NCBI RefSeq assembly: GCF_003688895.1
Contig: NZ_REFV01000009.1
Span: forward strand, 62,001-126,000
Length of the DNA stretch: 64,000 bases
DNA from: Dokdonia sinensis
Lineage (GTDB): Bacteria > Bacteroidota > Bacteroidia > Flavobacteriales > Flavobacteriaceae
Reading direction: 5' to 3'
In this document: positions 61,822-64,000 of the stretch, one piece after another
Layout of the letters: every line of letters begins with the position of its first letter
Position numbering within the stretch: position 1 is the first letter of the stretch
Translations under genes and position numbers: made by a program
The notes under the pieces: model-generated
The model's input: only the letters and a program-made list of their open reading frames with translations
What the model was told of the DNA's origin: nothing
The model's database searches: none

Positions 61822-64000
61822 ATGAAAATACAATTACAAATCCTTTTCTTTTGCTTGTTAGGTAATTTAGTAGTGGCTCAAAACACCACGGACTTAGGTG
61901 TGATAAATACAAGTCCTCCATTTACAAATGCTACAGGCGATAACACCAGCTCAGGTAATAATTATCCAGAACGAGATGGCAATGATGTCTATTATTCTTT
62001 CACCACAGATCGAGGATTATCTCTTAATATCTCTTTTATATCCCCGACGAGTTTAAATCAAAGTAATACAAGTTTTATTTTATTAGATGCTAATGGTGAC
62101 GAGGTACCTAAGGTTGGAGCATTTGGTCGCAGTAATTTTAATAATCTTCCGACAGGTAATTACACATTAATTGTGGACGCTGATGCAGGAAATACAGGGT
62201 CATTTTCTTTTGTTTTTAGGCCTCTCGGAGCAGATTTTACTGCCGCTCCCACTATGGGTAACGCGTTACCTCTTGTTGTATTCTTTATAGATGAATCTAC
62301 ATTTCCAGATACCTGGTCTTGGAATTTTGGAGATGGGACAACATCAATACTTCAGGATCCAATACATGCTTACACTACAACTGGAGCTTTTGATGTGAGG
62401 TTAACAGTTTCTGACACTATCTTTGGTACCACAAATACGCGGGTTGTTTCTGAGCTCGTTAAGATATCCATACCGACCGCAAATTTTACAGGCAACGGAA
62501 CTGCAATTCCCGTTGCAGGATGTAATCCGCTCAATGTTAATTATGAAGATACCTCTGTAGAGAATGGCGCACCCATTGTGAGCTGGGATTGGGATTTTGG
62601 AGATGGAAACACATCCTCTCTTCAGAATCCAAATCATCAATATAATACGGGAGGTATGTATGAAGTAAGCTTAACGGTAACTGACGATTTTGGAAATACA
62701 AGTACAGAAGTAAAGTCTAATTTTGTACAAGTAATGGGGCCTAGTGCAAATTTCAGTACTACTGATACTACTGCAGGATGCTTGCCACTAACAATCAATT
62801 TTCAAGATGACTCTACATCTATGAGTCCTATTACCCAATGGTTTTGGGATTTTGGAGATGGTAATACTTCATCACAACAGAATCCGATGCATATGTACAG
62901 CACATCTGGAATCTATGATGTTAGCTTCCAAGTTACAGACGTTAACGGTTGTTCAAACACCATTATTGAGACTGCTTTTATCGATACTCTAGACAATGAG
63001 TCCCCAGTTGCAAATTGCGTTACGCCTTTCACCTTAAATCTAGATTCGAATGGCCAGGCCAGTATCACAGTAGCAGATATTGATAATAGCTCTACAGATA
63101 ATTGCTCAATTGATATGATGACCATTGATATGATGAATTTTGATTGCAGTAATTTAGGAACCAATACTGTTACTTTAACAGTCACAGATACTGCTGGTAA
63201 TGTAGGTACGTGCAGTACTACAGTAACTATTCAAGATAATGTGGCTCCTACAGCAAGTTGCGTCACACCTTTCACCGTACAGCTAGATGCCTTGGGAATG
63301 GCGAGCATCACCATGGACGATGTGAATAATGGAAGCACAGACGCCTGTGGCATCGCCTCGACCAGTATTGATGTAACAGAGTTCACTTGTGCAGATGTGG
63401 GAACTCCCGTAACGGTTACGCTAACAGTCACCGACAATAATATGAATACAGCTACTTGTACCACTACAGTAACTGTACTAGACAATGAACTCCCAGTTGC
63501 AACTTGTGTCTCGCCTTTCATCCTGAATTTAGATGCAAACGGTCAAGTCAGTATTTCGGTTACTGATATAGATAATGGATCTACAGACAACTGTGGCATT
63601 GATACTATGATGGTTGATGTGATGGATTTTGATTGTACGAATCTGGGAGATAATACAGTGACCTTAACCGTAATAGACGTTGCTGGGAACGTGGCTACTT
63701 GTTCAACGGTAGTAACCGTTCAGGATATAGAGGGCGTAACTGTTTCTAGCGGTCCCGTAGATATTTTTACGGGAACTGGTGCTGGAGATTCTGATTGTGG
63801 GGCTATTGTAAATTATGGTCCTATTACTATCGAAAGCTTTGTGATTTCGGATAATTGCGGGGACGCCTCTAGCACGACTGTATCGTTTACAAATGGTTTA
63901 GGATCTGGAGCATTTTTCCCAGTAGGCACGTCTGTAGAAGAATATACACTTATAGACTCAAATGGAAATGAAACCCAGTATACATTTGACATCATAATAA
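61822..64000 (+). CDS. PKD/HYR adhesin, 3' end outside the window
   Basis: An exported protein of at least 726 residues whose frame is open to the window end. The signal peptide (LQILFFCLLGNLVVAQ) precedes a beta domain (DGNDVYYSFTTDRGLSLNIS), three PKD domains with WNFGDG/WDFGDG motifs (about residues 135-385), and HYR-type repeats of about 80 residues (FTLNLDSNGQASITVADIDN; FTVQLDALGMASITMDDVNN; FILNLDANGQVSISVTDIDN). The end matches the VDIFTGTG module of the lectin adhesin at 53396. A T9SS tail is expected but lies outside. It follows the two-component pair and may be regulated by it. Confidence 0.9.
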   Translation, partial: MKIQLQILFFCLLGNLVVAQNTTDLGVINTSPPFTNATGDNTSSGNNYPERDGNDVYYSFTTDRGLSLNISFISPTSLNQSNTSFILLDANGDEVPKVGAFGRSNFNNLPTGNYTLIVDADAGNTGSFSFVFRPLGADFTAAPTMGNALPLVVFFIDESTFPDTWSWNFGDGTTSILQDPIHAYTTTGAFDVRLTVSDTIFGTTNTRVVSELVKISIPTANFTGNGTAIPVAGCNPLNVNYEDTSVENGAPIVSWDWDFGDGNTSSLQNPNHQYNTGGMYEVSLTVTDDFGNTSTEVKSNFVQVMGPSANFSTTDTTAGCLPLTINFQDDSTSMSPITQWFWDFGDGNTSSQQNPMHMYSTSGIYDVSFQVTDVNGCSNTIIETAFIDTLDNESPVANCVTPFTLNLDSNGQASITVADIDNSSTDNCSIDMMTIDMMNFDCSNLGTNTVTLTVTDTAGNVGTCSTTVTIQDNVAPTASCVTPFTVQLDALGMASITMDDVNNGSTDACGIASTSIDVTEFTCADVGTPVTVTLTVTDNNMNTATCTTTVTVLDNELPVATCVSPFILNLDANGQVSISVTDIDNGSTDNCGIDTMMVDVMDFDCTNLGDNTVTLTVIDVAGNVATCSTVVTVQDIEGVTVSSGPVDIFTGTGAGDSDCGAIVNYGPITIESFVISDNCGDASSTTVSFTNGLGSGAFFPVGTSVEEYTLIDSNGNETQYTFDIII

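Overview
The window is a gene-dense chromosomal segment of a marine-type Flavobacteriaceae bacterium (Bacteroidota). The evidence is threefold. Several surface proteins end in type IX secretion (T9SS) C-terminal sorting domains. Promoter-like boxes fit the Bacteroidota form TANNTTTG, with little Shine-Dalgarno signal. The gene content is typical of the group: hemA-hemC-hemD-hemE, TPR and propeller sensor kinases, and PKD/HYR adhesins. A Dokdonia/Krokinobacter-like genus is my guess, partly from the repeated palindrome described below. No rRNA, tRNA, CRISPR array, IS transposase or prophage was recognised.

Layout. 1-7.6 kb: haem biosynthesis. hemA, hemC, hemD and hemE run leftward, a divergent AraC-type regulator sits at the head, and hemH follows to the right. 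Two small cassettes interrupt the operon: a DUF559 endonuclease-like ORF between inverted hairpins, fused in frame to hemD, and a four-helix-bundle (S23/IVP-type) ORF between 19-bp inverted repeats. 7.6-13 kb: a MATE transporter, a methionine-type aminotransferase, a DUF1440 protein and an FG-GAP T9SS cargo. 13-19 kb: a TPR histidine kinase and LytTR regulator upstream of a CsgG-like/lipoprotein/DUF6175 export-type operon. 20-26 kb: an operon of secreted proteins and an OmpA-like protein, all leftward. 26.3-30.6 kb: a sigma-70 factor, a membrane-anchored anti-sigma-like TPR protein and a convergent TPR-CHAT protease. 30.6-39 kb: a DnaQ exonuclease, a cNMP/CBS/nucleotidyltransferase protein, an omega-amidase, an Ig-like lipoprotein, comF and glyS. 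39-51.8 kb: a subtilase and another T9SS cargo, a 1140-residue envelope protein, xth, an OmpA lipoprotein, an aldo-keto reductase and an acyl-CoA dehydrogenase. 51.8-64 kb: an AraC regulator, a glycine-rich C-type-lectin adhesin, radA, a propeller sensor kinase with its NarL-type regulator, and a PKD/HYR adhesin cut by the window end.

The strongest signals are these. (1) The 14-bp palindrome GCTTTCGCGAAAGC occurs 14 times perfectly, plus degenerate copies. It lies both between and inside genes, is read in all three frames, and shows one polarity in its flanks. In coding DNA it supplies AFAKA (twice at signal-peptidase sites) or LSRK (at a membrane-segment end). (2) hemD has absorbed four repeat or cassette insertions while staying open. 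(3) A sigma factor, anti-sigma-like protein and CHAT protease are arranged with topology compatible with proteolytic sigma release.
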